Source of the DNA: Sceloporus undulatus
Taxonomy: Eukaryota; Chordata; Lepidosauria; Squamata; Phrynosomatidae
Reading direction: 5' to 3'
Assembly: GCF_019175285.1 (NCBI RefSeq)
Contig: NC_056523.1
Coordinates: 186,633,894-186,697,893, forward strand
Length of the DNA stretch: 64,000 bases
The notes below the pieces were generated by a model that was not told where the DNA came from, did not search any database, and saw nothing but the letters and a program-made list of their open reading frames with translations. Positions 44,937 to 57,259 of the stretch are shown here, piece by piece; position 1 is the first letter of the stretch; each line of letters begins with the position of its first letter. The position numbers and the translations under genes are program-made.

Positions 44937-47462
44937 AATGTTGAATAGCACTGGGCCCAGGACAGAACCCTGTGGCGCCCTCCTGGTCACTTCTTTCCAG
45001 GATGAAGAGGAACCATTGCTGAGCACCCTTTGGGTTTGGCCAGTCAACCAATTACTAATCCATTTACCAGTTGCATTGTCTAACCCACATTTTACTAGCT
45101 GATTTGCAAGAATGTCATGGGGGATCTTGTCAGAGCCCTTATTGAAATCTAGATATGCAATATCCACAGTGTTCCCTTCATCTACAAAACTGGTAATTTT
45201 ATTAAAAGAGAGAGATCAGATTAGTCTGCCATGACTTGTTTCTCTGAAACCCATGTTGACTTTCTGTGATTATGGCATTCCCTTCTAAATGTGCACTACT
45301 TTTTGTTTAATGATCTGCTCCAGAATCTTTCCTGGTATTGATTTCAGACTAACGACTATAATTGTTGGAATCCTTTTTCTCTCCCTTTTTGAAGATGGGG
45401 ACAACGTTTGCCCTCCTCCAATCTGTTGGGACTTCTCCTGTTCTCCAGGAGTTCTTAAAGATTATTGCCAATGGCTCTGAGACTACATTTGCCAGTTCTT
45501 TTAATAACCTTGGATGTAGTTCATCTGGAGAGTTAAATTCATTTAGATTCTCTAGATATTCCTGTACTACCTCTTTACTTATTCTGTGTTGGATTTCCCC
45601 TATTGTGTCCTTTGCTCTATTTTCCTCAGGCCGAAAACCCTTTTTCTTTTTTTAAAAAAGACTGAAGCAAATAAAGTGTTGAGTAGTTTTGCCTTTTTTC
45701 TGTACCTTCTTAGCATTTATGTCTCTATGTAGTGGCCCTACCATTTCCTTCTTCTTTTTGCTATGAACTTACCCCCCCAAAGCCCTTTTTATTCTTCCCT
45801 CTAACAAGCCTGAGCTCATTCTGTGCTTTAGCTTTTCTGACTGTACCCCTACACATGCTGGCTATTTGCTTGAATTCCTCTTGGGTGATTTCCCTCTTTT
45901 TCCATTTCTTATACATACCCTGTTTAAAACCTAGCTCCGTGGAAAATTCTTTAGTAATCCATCCTGAGACATCTCCCATTTCCCCCCTTGTTTTAAATTG
46001 TACCTTCAGTATTTCCCTTTCCATTGTATAACAAACTCCAGGAGAACATGGTCACTTCCACCTAAGGATCCTATCACTTGCACCCCATTGACCAGGTCAT
46101 TCTTGTTGGTTAGGATCAGATCTAAAATAACTGACCTCCCTGTTGCCTCTTCCACCTTTTGGACCATGAAACTGTCTTCAAGGCAAGTGAGGAATTTGCT
46201 AGACCTTGAGGATTTGGCTGAGTTTGAATTCCCGCAAATATCAGGATAGTTGAAGTCACCCATCACTACTACATCTCTCTTTTCTGAATGTGTGGCCATC
46301 TGTTCTAGAAAGATATCATCCAATTCCTCAGTCTGACTTGGGGGTCTGTAGTAGACCCTCACCATAACATCCTTGTTGTTTCCCTCCCTTTTAATTTTTA
46401 TCCAGATGCCCTCCACCTGGCTTCCAGGATTGATGTCTGGATCTCTTCACTGGTGTAAATATCTCTGACATATAGTGTTATTCCTCCTCCTTTCCTGTTT
46501 GGCCTATATCTTTTGAAAAGGTCATACCCCCCTATTACTACATTCCAATCATGAGACTCATCCCACTAGGTTTCAGTGAGGCCTATTATACTATATTTGC
46601 TTTGTAATTGCAAATTCTCAGCAACATCATCTGTAGAGCCAATTGTTCACATCCACTATTTTCCTTTCCCTTCTTGGACCATGTCCTTCAACTTGGAGAA
46701 GAGATGAGATGATAGCTTGTGCACCCAGCTCTTTCAGCTAACTACCCAGAGCCTCATAATCCCTTAGGATATTCTGAAGACACTCAGGTCTTGAAGATGC
46801 CATGGTTGTGGCCACTAGAGGAACTGGGAGAAAGGTAAAATCTCCATGTTGGTTGTGGTTGGTTGGTAGGTTGGTTGGTGAAGCACTTTTATAGTCTGTA
46901 TAGCAGTAGTGAGTATTTGAGACAGAGCAATCTGGTACTCTGTACATAGTTTATATTTACTCTGAGACCAAGATCAAAACTCGCATTGAGTCAATCCAGC
47001 TGTCCAGCTATTCATTTCTCCAAGAGAAGCAGCAGTCTCCATGGGAGGATTTTTCCTGTGCAGCTTGGAACTGAACTCTGCACAGAGGCCATCTGCTAGG
47101 CGTTTCTGCCTATGTGCATCATCTCTGCATGTGTGTATGCTAGACAACATGTGTCTACATACCCCAACAGAAATAACATCCCATTTTGCATTTCAATGAC
47201 CTTGAACATCTTGAGATAATTGAAAAAGATAAAGTGTTATTTAAACTCTTCAATAAGTTGAGAGAAAAGTCCCAAAATAGAATGGATTTCAATTCTAAGA
47301 AATGTCTGTCTAAACAAAAAAAACATCTTTCTATGAACCTACTGGAATGGAAGATTGTGGTTTGGTAGCCTCTAGGGAGTGGAGAGTCTTAAGTCACAGT
47401 CAAAAGGCCACTGCTGTTGCTGATTGACCTCTGTGGCCAGCCATCAACAATCCTGGGTCTTT

Positions 47463-47565
47463 AGATTTTTGTGGGTTTTTCAGGCTATGTGGCCATGTTC
47501 TAGAAGAGTTTATATGTGACATTTCGCAAGCATCTTTGGCTGGCATCTTCAGAGAAGTCCTGGGT
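47463..47565 (-). repeat. Penelope-like element end with hammerhead ribozyme core
   Basis: GTGGGTTTTTCAGGCTATGT, GGCCATGTTCTAGAAGAGTT and ATTTCGCAAGCATCTTTGGC. On the minus strand CTGAAGA (47552-47546), a 6-bp stem II (GCCAGC with GCTTGC, one mismatch) and GAAA (47525-47522) follow in the hammerhead order. Confidence 0.6.
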
Positions 47566-48495
47566 CTGCATGACAAATATTGTTGACCTATTAACTCCCA
47601 TCATTAATTTTAAGGTAGTTGCCAGAAAGTTGTCACTGAACAGCACCTAGGACCCATGTTTGTGGGGGGCACTCACTAGAAGTGAGGAGCAAATGGCCTG
47701 GAGATGTTTTGTTTTAAAATAAGACATTCATAGGTTGAAAGACAAGTGAGTCCATTCCAAACCCAGAAAAACTAGCCCATTTTACTTTTGCCAGTCAATG
47801 GACTAAAATGCAGATAAACACTGTGATCATAGTCCTATACCCACTTACATAGAAGTAAGCTTGGCTGTGATCTGAATTTCTTTGGAGTATAGACAGGATT
47901 AGATCATGCAACATCAGCAATGTTTCATATGACATTTGTTTAGCATTTTCAGATACATGCATACCTCTTAACAAACCCACTGACAAAGAAGCTAGTTTTT
48001 ACAATGTATTTTTACATCTACCTAGCCCTTTACCTTTACCTTACCCTTTGTTTAGGGTTTTGTTTTGTTTTTAGCAGCATTGGCATTGGGAAGATGGTGA
48101 CAGAAGGCTGGAGTAGCACAGACTTTCAATATCAGGTCAAATCAGCGTGTCTGCAGTAAAGAGTAAACTAGGAAAGAATGGGATTCTACTGTAGTCAGCC
48201 CTAATGTAGTTGTATGGGCCTGCCTACAACTGCCAAGTTAAAAGCAGATGCCTCCAGAATACCTTACTTGAGCATGTGTGAAGCACAAAACAGAAAAAGG
48301 AATAAGCCTACTTCACCAATTTATCCTCCAGTATGTTAAAAATCCAAGAAAATGGAAAGCATAAGAAAATGGAGGCTAATAAGGTGAAAAAATATTTTTG
48401 GATACACCATAGGAAAAAACTCAAAGGTTTCTATGCTGTTCAAAATATTACTGTTTATTTATGCAAGACTTATCTGATCTAGTAGTTTCATTACC
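47566..48495. other. no gene recognised
   Basis: Unassigned DNA between the ribozyme-like fragment and a TA-type element. Confidence 0.4.
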
Positions 48496-48670
48496 CATCA
48501 GGGATCCGTTCTGGATATCCCAGCAGATTACAAAAACAGTGGGACCTCAAGTCCTGTTCTTTGCTATGGCAGCACAATGTGCACACACCTCCATTTAAAA
48601 TAACAGGGTTCACTGTCTGCAAAAGTTCAAATCCACAGATGGCAAGCCTAAGGATAAGAAGAGCCCACTG
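48496..48670. repeat. TA-flanked non-autonomous element (Tc1/mariner-like)
   Basis: CATCAGGGATCCGTTCTGGA on the left, GATGGCAAGCCTAAGGATAA and AGCCCACTG before TA on the right. Same family as 28469 and 59831. Confidence 0.5.
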
Positions 48671-49111
48671 TATTGTTTCCTGCTGCTTCTCTGCTGTCAC
48701 AGTGTTCTCATCACATATTCTGTTAAGTATGCTTGCCTGGATAAGGAAATAGTGCTTTCAGCAGAGGCCAGGAGTAACAGTTGCTCTCCACTCATTTTGG
48801 ACTTCAACTTGCCTAATTCCTTACCATTGGCTACACTGGCTGAGACTGAGAGGAGTTATAGGCCAAAATATATAGAGGCCTACTTACACACATACACGGT
48901 CAACACAGATTTAGATGGTTATCATAATTAAAGGGAATTTCTCATCAAAGTTGGTGATCTCTACTACTTCTTTCATCTGAATCTCAAACGTTACACAGAT
49001 AGTTGTGATGATTTAGTAGGGCAAGTGGGAGGATAGCCATATATGCCATCTTGAGCTCATTGGAGGAGAGATGAGATCCAAAGGTAAGTAATGAATAAAT
49101 AATCCTAAAAG

Positions 49112-50047
49112 CTACTTCATGGATAGACCTATCTTCCTGCTCATCAGATGCTTCATGGCTTCCTTCACATCCTTGTTTCTCAGGCTGTAGATCAGTGGGT
49201 TCAGCATAGGGATCACTAGAGTGTAAATTAAGGAGACTACCTTGTCTTGGTCTAGCGACTCAGCCTTGGTCCTTGGCTGGGCATACATGAAGATAGCCGT
49301 GCCATAGAAGAGACTAAGTGTGGTGAGGTGGGATGTGCAGGTAGAAAGAGCTTTCCACCACCCTTGGCCAGTGTGGCCCCTAAGGACATTCCACAAAACC
49401 TGCGTATAGGAGATTAAGATGACTGCTGTGGTCACCACAGCTATGACACTGGTGGAAGCAAAGAGGATCGCTTCAGAAAGCCAGGTGTCTGAGCAGGAGA
49501 GCTTCAAGACTGCAGGGATGTCACAGAAGAAGTGGTTGATCTTGTTGGGCCCACAGTAGGACAGGCGGAAGGCACCAGTTGTTTGGATGACGGAGCCCAC
49601 TAGACCACAGCAGTAAGCCCCCAACACAAGGCAGGTGCAGCGGCCTTGGGTCATGAGTAAAGCATAAGTCAATGGGTGGCAAATAGCCATAAAGCGGTCA
49701 TATGCCATGGCTGCCAGGAGGAAACACTCAGCAGTCACCAGTGTGGTGAAGCAGAACATCTGAGTGGCACAGGCTGGCAGGGAAATGAAAGCCCTGCCCC
49801 AGTGCAAGTGAACCTCCAAGGCTTTGGGTGCAATGACTGAGGAGTAACAAAGATCCAAGAGAGAGAGGTTACTGAGGAAGAAATACATGGGAGTGTGCAG
49901 GTGCTGTTCAGCTTTGATGAGAGTAACCATCCAACCATTGCCCAAGACAGTGAGCACATACAGAAGAAGGAAGAGAACAGGGAAGAAAGGGATCAGTTCA
50001 GGCTTTTCTGTAAAACCCAGGAGGATAAAGGCTCTCACTGTAGTCAT
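49112..50047 (-). CDS. olfactory receptor, class II
   Basis: 311-aa seven-transmembrane GPCR of the odorant receptor family, for the plasma membrane of olfactory neurons, signalling through G-olf (family knowledge). Hallmarks: LLGF near the N-terminus, GN at 36-37 (TM1), LHTPMYFFLSNLS at 50-62, MAYDRFMAICHPL at 114-126, FFCDIPAVLKLSC at 173-185, KALSTCTSHL at 232-241 (TM6 entry) and PMLNPLIYSLRN at 280-291. There are no stops and the length is typical. The frame is open upstream to an ATG that would give 340 aa, but a strong acceptor (TTTGTTCACAG, exon beginning at 50087) lies between, so the MTTVRAF start is preferred. Odd: a glycosylation sequon NMT straddles that Met, so an upstream coding exon that adds it is possible. 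It is the only OR in the window. Confidence 0.95.
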   Translation of the reverse strand: MTTVRAFILLGFTEKPELIPFFPVLFLLLYVLTVLGNGWMVTLIKAEQHLHTPMYFFLSNLSLLDLCYSSVIAPKALEVHLHWGRAFISLPACATQMFCFTTLVTAECFLLAAMAYDRFMAICHPLTYALLMTQGRCTCLVLGAYCCGLVGSVIQTTGAFRLSYCGPNKINHFFCDIPAVLKLSCSDTWLSEAILFASTSVIAVVTTAVILISYTQVLWNVLRGHTGQGWWKALSTCTSHLTTLSLFYGTAIFMYAQPRTKAESLDQDKVVSLIYTLVIPMLNPLIYSLRNKDVKEAMKHLMSRKIGLSMK

Positions 50048-50086
50048 ATTCTCACCTTCCACAGAATAAGGGCTCAGACGAAGGGA

Positions 50087-50105
50087 TCTGTGAACAAATG
50101 CATGG
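50087..50105 (-). other. 3' splice site of the olfactory receptor coding exon
   Basis: Minus strand GCATTTGTTCACAG followed by ATCCC. The 40 bases between this AG and the ATG have no other start codon, in line with OR genes that carry upstream non-coding exons. Confidence 0.55.
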
Positions 50106-50592
50106 ATATGTTGCATTACAATATGCATGCACAAATTTAGAGAGGAAGACCAAATTTAACATATGGATAGAATTAAATGCTCTTGTGAAAGGGCCAGTGA
50201 GAAGAGAGCAGCCACATTTGCTGGCATATTAAAAACATCTAAGTCCTACATGTATGTGCAAGACTGTCCATTAAGAGAGAGCCCCCGATTAACAAATTTT
50301 CTCAATGGGAAGTGGTTGAGGGAATCACATTCTCATGGTGAATAAGGCCCACCACCCAGGAGTTCAGGAGCCAAATCTCACACACATCTCATTGTTTCTC
50401 TCCATGGTCTGGGGAACTTTCCAACACAAGCCCCGGGGAAAGTGGTTGTGGTCAAATGCAAGCAACGGGTGAGGCTAATCACAGACTTAGGTAGGGCAAA
50501 CATGTATGTACATGCATCTGTCTACATGCCACGTCCTAATTTTCTCTCTCTTTCCTCTTACACTGTGCAGCACCACCATGTTCAACATGCTA

Positions 50593-50622
50593 TCTCCCCC
50601 CCACACACACACACACACACCG
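50593..50622 (+). repeat. CA microsatellite
   Basis: CCCCCCCACACACACACACA run beside a family D element. Confidence 0.85.
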
Positions 50623-50630
50623 CACACTGT

Positions 50631-50902
50631 GGCCCCGATCTGGTGTTTTTCCAGCTCAAAAAAGATAGCAGAAACTCGCTCTTTTTTGAGCTGGGAAAAA
50701 GCCTACTTTGTTGCCGCAGCAGCGACTTTTCAGCATTTCTGCTGCATAGCACATGTAAATGCTGCACTGCATAATTGCCATGTAGCTGCTGCACGTGTGG
50801 TAAGCCATGCAGCTTCCTGGCAGCCTGGGGGTGTGCGCTGACTGAATACCACACCCCCACGCCACTGGGAAGTTGGCTCTTACTGCCAGTCTGTTTTGTC
50901 CC
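50631..50902. repeat. family D TIR element (hAT-like)
   Basis: Left end GGCCCCGATCTGGTGTTTTT; right end CTGCCAGTCTGTTTTGTCCC. A strong inner hairpin: CCAGCTCAAAAAAGA facing TCTTTTTTGAGCTGG. Confidence 0.55.
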
Positions 50903-51137
50903 AAGTTTCAGTTAAATCCCTCTTCTTAATTTTGTTGGGACTGGCAGAGCAGATTATATGGAGACTAGGGAGAAAGAATGAATGATGGAGAGTATTGATA
51001 ATGGATGTATTGCTAAGAATTGGGCAGGGCAGAAGGTTCAGGGAACAATGGAACATTTTGGGTGGCAGGGAAAGCCTCTGAAGCGGGCTCCCTCTGAATG
51101 TGGAGGGGGCAATCCACTGCAGTTTAAAGTCCACAGC

Positions 51138-51256
51138 TGGAGTTTGTGCAACCCTCCAGATGTTGTCACACTGCAACTGCCATCATCCCTATCCAGCATA
51201 GTCAATGTTGAGGAATGCTGCAAATTACAATACAACTACCACCTAAGGGCCACATG
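51138..51256. repeat. hAT-like MITE
   Basis: GCAACCCTCCAGATGTTGTC, CCATCATCCCTATCCAGCAT, then TAAGGGCCACATG. Related to 62343-62455. Confidence 0.5.
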
Positions 51257-51259
51257 ACT

Positions 51260-52576
51260 CCCACCCATACTACAAGTCCCAGGAACAACAGGATTCTGTT
51301 TTTGGTCTTCTTTATTAAATTGCATTAAACTAAATAGTTGGGGTCTACATTTTAAAATAAAAACAGCGTTGAACTTTCAAAGCTAAATTGGGGAATATTT
51401 TGGCATTCATAAAGCTATATATTAATTATTAATTTTTGCCTAATATCTATTTATTTATTTTATGTACCATCTTTCTCCCAGAATATTATACCACCATGCC
51501 CCAGCTGTAGCTAAGTCTAGAAAAATACCCGCACAAAAGGCACATGATCTTGGTGACAAGGTGGAAAATTTTAACTCACGTCTCCATGATTCCACACTAT
51601 GGATGAATCTTCAGTACACACCAGAGCATTTGGCTGCAAAAAACAAAAGTCACTAAGCCATGGACTGAAAAGTATACTGTATAAACAATCAACAAGTTAC
51701 TGCCAGACTTTTACAAGCAAAAAATGACAAATTAGATAGTTAGGGGTAACAAAATTCCATTGATTTTGATGTAAATATGACTAATAAGGGATTTATGCCA
51801 ATATATGTATGTTACTTCCCCCACCCCCTGAAATGTTGCCACGCCACACCTATAGACATTCTCCATTGAAACTTGTATAAGCCAGGCTGAATACTCAGCG
51901 TCCTGGTTGGAATGTATTCATCATACCATTATTGAAAAACTAGTAGTGAAATTCTATGACATTTGGCCTATAGTAAACCCTCTGTAAGGTCAGAGGCTCT
52001 AGCTGTACTCATGGTGGGAGTCGACATGTCTACTTGTCTACTTGTGAAAAAGTATTTTGATCCCAAAAATTTGCGTTATAGATATCAGAACTTAACAGAG
52101 GTCATCACACTTTCATACACACAGGTTACCACACTTTTCTGCATCTCACCAGCCTAATTGAAGGTGAGATTGTTTCTGCTGTTGCTGAACACCTGAGATT
52201 TAGAAAGCCAGACCATTTTACTGTGAGTCACTTAAAGATCAACCAGTAAGTCCCGCTCTATCTTCTGCTCACCCCATTCTAGGCAATGATCTCCGGAAAG
52301 AAATGCATTTCCTCTCCACTACCACCCCACTCCAAAAATAGATGCCTTCATGAGTGGTCACTACAAGGATCCATAATAGGTTGATGTTGTTTAATAGTTA
52401 GGCTCACAATTAGAGAATACCCATTAAGGAATAGCAGTACTTAGTATTTCTGTAAAGATGTTATGCATTAACTACATAGTACATATAAACACATTCTTAG
52501 AAATACATTCTGAAACAGAGCTTCAACAATAGATAAACTGTTTGTGATGTTTATGGTCTCCTTCAAGCTACTCAGG
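51260..52576. other. no gene recognised
   Basis: AT-rich DNA with a LINE/SINE tail (ATTTATTTATTTTATGTACC at about 51450). Nothing else assigned. Confidence 0.4.
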
Positions 52577-52792
52577 CTACATCTTCATGGCAGAATTAAT
52601 GCAGTTCAATACTACTTTAAGTGCCAGGGCTCAATATCATGGAATTCTGGGATTAGTGGTTTGGTGAAACATTTAGCCTTCTCTGCCAGAGCGTTCTGGT
52701 GCCACAACAAACTACAAATTCTAGGATTCCACAGGATGGAATCATGACAGATAAAGCAGTGTCAACCTGCATTGATTCTGTAGTGTATCAAA
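52577..52792. repeat. family A palindromic element
   Basis: CTACATCTTCATGGCAGAAT at the left, TGCATTGATTCTGTAGTGTA at the right, AACATTTAGCCTTCTCTGCC in the core. Confidence 0.7.
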
Positions 52793-53214
52793 AGCAGCTT
52801 CATCCATATCATTTTAATACCATTTTATTTTTCACGGCTCTGTCCTATAGAATCCTGAGATTTGTAGTTTGGACAAAGGCACTTGAAAGAATTGGGCAGA
52901 GAATTCTAAGTCCCTCACTAAATGAGAGCTCCCACAATTGCATAGGTTGGAGACATGACAGTACAGTGCTGTAACGGAGCGTGGGCAAGACTATTATGTT
53001 ATAAAATCATTTCTATTTTCTTTTTGAGTGAAACTATGGGCAACCTTTGCTTTATTTTCACTCAGTTAAAATTCAGCTGGACTATTAGCACAGAATTGTA
53101 TTGGAAGGCCCATGTGATGCAATGGGACTGCCATTTTACCATGCCTGTACTGAATGTACTGGGGGGGGGGGCATTTATTCCAGTCAACCTAGACTAGGTT
53201 GGCAACTGTCAGCC

Positions 53215-53530
53215 ATAGGACTTTTTCTTCAGCTGCCCTTAGACTGTGGAATGATCTACCAGAAGACATTAGATAACTGAATACACTATCCATACTTAAA
53301 ACAGCATTGAAAACCAGTCTCTTCTGGCAGGCTTATCTAAGTGAATTTTAAATGATGAATTTTATATGTTGATTATTTTAATAGGTTTATGTCTTATTTG
53401 TCCTTTTAAACTGATACGTGTTTTAACTGATCTTGTGCATTTGTTAATTTGTTGTTATTCCCCACCTTGGTCCATGGGGAGAGGTGGAGAAGAAGAAGAA
53501 ATAATGACAATGACAACAACAGCAACAACA
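53215..53530 (+). repeat. L2-like LINE 3' end
   Basis: Encodes LRLWNDLPEDI, then SILKTALKTSLFWQAYLSEF and a stop, followed by a T-rich 3'UTR, TTCCCCACCTTGGTCCATGG, and a GACAACAACAGC tail. Confidence 0.75.
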
Positions 53531-55830
53531 ACAACAACTGATTTGCTGTGTTGTAATAGAATCACAGTGGCCAGACATCAGAGCTCTGGCTTCAGTGTAT
53601 TGAAATGACCCCACCTGAACGATCGGCTGAATTGCTATTCACAAATATTCTAACTTCTGATTACGTGTGAAAAGCAATCCTTTTAGTCTAGTAGAATCCC
53701 ACAGCCAGCACATTGACACTGACCAAGAAAGATGTTAAGGTCTGGATTTAGAAGAAATACTCTTTGATTTATTCCCAAACATCCACTTGTATCTGCTGGG
53801 AAGGATAGCATGTCTAGACCTTCTCCTCTTCATCTATAATATCACAATTATAACCAATACATACTTTGATCAATGAATAGAGACTCTCTTAAATTCTGAT
53901 GCCATAATCCTAACAAATATTAGAATGCAAATATAACCTAACTTTTGCCTATGAAAGGTAATGTAAACCATCTGTAAACCATATTAAGCCCCAAATAAGT
54001 GTTGGGAGGTGCTAGTGTATATTTCAAAGACTAACAGTCTGATCTTTTACATGATTACTCAGAAAGATGTTTCACTGAATACACTGGAACATCCTTTCAG
54101 TTAAGCATTCTTTGGATGCAGTCAGTGAACATACTTAGGACTGGCCTGTTAAAATGCTTTCAAACGTGATGCTCATCTTGGTGTCAACATTTCCTACATC
54201 TGTAATATAACAGCCAATCCCATTTTTGCATTTTTGCTAGGCTATATCCTTGATTTCCACTGGGTTCTCCATCATCCATCATTCATTCTTTTTGACAACA
54301 TTCTTCCTACATCTGCACAAAATAATGTGAGAGGGATATGGTACCATATGTGAAAACAACACACAACGATGGACAGAAGCGTACACTTCATTGCCTAAAA
54401 GTCTGTGGTCCCATTCACAGGTCCGGGAAAGCAGTACCTTTAATTAGAAGACTTACCTTCTCTCAGGGAGATGCCTAGAAGAGCACTGTGAAGGTGACAA
54501 CAAGCCAGTTAACAGACAAATCACTGGAAGGAAGAAGCCCCTTTGACCCTTTGTACTGGAAATCCACTGCTCAAGTGCAAGGTTTCTACTGAAATGTACA
54601 AATCTTCAGCAGACTCCCTTGCCCAATAGCATTCTGAAGATGTATCCTCATCCTTTTATGTAATCTCACCAGAACTGGAAAGAGCAAGGTGGGAGGGCAG
54701 AAAAAGGAGGAAAGCACACAACCCATGCAAAGCCAGAAAAGTGAACAACTGTGGAAAATATATACAATCTGGAGTAGGCAAAGAACAGGCTAATGGCCAC
54801 AAATCACCCCAAGCTCATTTTTGTACCCCACATAGCTCCCTAGAATAGCTTGACCATTACAAACTGTTTGGAGAAGGGCCAAAGCCTGTTTGATGCCTAG
54901 TAAAGCATTTTTTTCCTAAACCAAAAATGAACATTCACATAACTTAATGCCCCCTTCTGACAGTAACAGTTCCAATTAATCCTTTGTCATCCCTTCCCCC
55001 CCCCCCAAACTGTTTCCAAAATGTCCAGTTTCCTTCCTCTCCTCCTACTTTCCTCCTTTATCCTCCGTTTATTTCAACTGCTGCAAACTGAGTTGAGAGT
55101 GAAAACGTAGTTTGAACTCAGCAGTAGGAAGAGAGGAGGGGGTGAAATCTTGCCCTTAACAATAGGCTCAGGCAAGTGGCATCACCAGGCTTGGCATCAC
55201 ACAGTGTAGTAGCTAATAATGTCACACACACCCCATTGACCTCCTCACACACCACACCATGCAGAATCCTTAGTAATATTATTTGTACTAATATTACTCA
55301 TAAATCATCATTCCCTTATGCTACTGTAATAGCACCAGTTGTGACATAAGCAGTTAGCAAAATTAAAATTATACCTTTAAGTTACAATATCATATGCACA
55401 GCTAAATGCATTTACATATACGTACGTCCATGTGGTTAAAGTGGAAAACTCATAAAATGTGATGTTTTTAAAGAATTTCTAAACTAAGAAATGGGCTGTG
55501 GTGTCCACCTGTGTCCCTTTAAAATGCCAAAGAGATGGTGTGAGTGGAGTGGATATATATTCTCTAAAATACCTAGGACCTCTTTTTTCTCCTCCCATTG
55601 AGTCTCACCCAACTCACACCATCTAATAATGGGATATCCCGGTATTTTAAATAAAAATGGCTTCTCCGCTAACGCTTCATCGACGGAAGGAAAGCGAGAA
55701 GCCTCAATGATGTTTTAGAAGCGTGACGGACGATCCCATCTTTGCGCTTCCACAACAGTTCAGCAACGTTTTACCCACATAAGTGCTTCCATGTGATAAG
55801 GTCCTTAGAGTCAACATGAGTTTCTCAAAA
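53531..55830. other. no gene recognised
   Basis: Unassigned apart from the speculative OR leader exon at 54457-54660 and a possible TIR pair near 55600-55790. Confidence 0.4.
54457..54660 (-). promoter_or_regulatory. speculative 5' exon/promoter region for the olfactory receptor
   Basis: Minus strand CTGAGAGAAG followed by GTAAGTCTTC is a near-consensus donor (GT at 54455-54456). About 190 bp upstream there is a TATA-like ACATAAAAGG. It is the right distance (4.4 kb) and strand for an OR leader exon, but nothing ties it to the gene directly. Confidence 0.2.
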
Positions 55831-55834
55831 ACAT

Positions 55835-55880
55835 CTCTCTCTCTCTCTCTCTCCCTCCCTCCCTCTCTCTCTCTCTCTCA
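55835..55880 (+). repeat. CT microsatellite
   Basis: CTCTCTCTCTCTCTCTCTCC then CTCCCTCCCTC and more CT units, directly before the CR1 copy. Confidence 0.9.
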
Positions 55881-55881
55881 A

Positions 55882-57072
<1,191 letters not shown>

Positions 57073-57259
57073 TAGATTATCATACTACGCTCTTAAAATG
57101 CTGCTACATCATTTTAACTGCTCTGACTGCCTCCTGTTGCATTTTGGGGTTTGTAGTTCAGTGAGGCTTAAAGAGCTTTCTGGCTGAATATTCTAAATGC
57201 CACTTCCTCAACTACAAGTCCCAGAATGCAACAGGAGGCAGCGAGAGCAGTGAAAGTAG
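57073..57259. repeat. family F palindromic element
   Basis: AGATTATCATACTACGCTCT and CTGACTGCCTCCTGTTGCAT on the left; GCAACAGGAGGCAGCGAGAG and AGTGAAAGTAG on the right. The right end is cut short where L1 begins. Confidence 0.65.

Larger units (their letters stand above)
43517..46945 (-). mobile_element. long CR1 LINE, reverse, dead, with two insertions
   Basis: Order on the minus strand: endonuclease (IIGLTET near 46590, GDFNYPDICG near 46240, LGGSDHVLLEF near 46050), linker (KEFSTELGFKQGMYKKWKK), reverse transcriptase (VDIAYLDFNKGSDKIPHDIL, GSVLGPVLFNILD near 44970), then the C-terminal part and the 3' end with CAGAGTTGGAAGAGACCCC. Several frame breaks and stops. Two foreign stretches lie inside: about 43894-44275 and 44818-44936. 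Confidence 0.9.

Noticed and set aside
45761-46416. Endonuclease-like frames as genes
   Set aside because: They are parts of the dead CR1 element at 43517-46945.
49112-50134. 340-aa version of the olfactory receptor
   Set aside because: A strong 3' splice site lies between that ATG and the receptor body, and 311 aa is the usual length.
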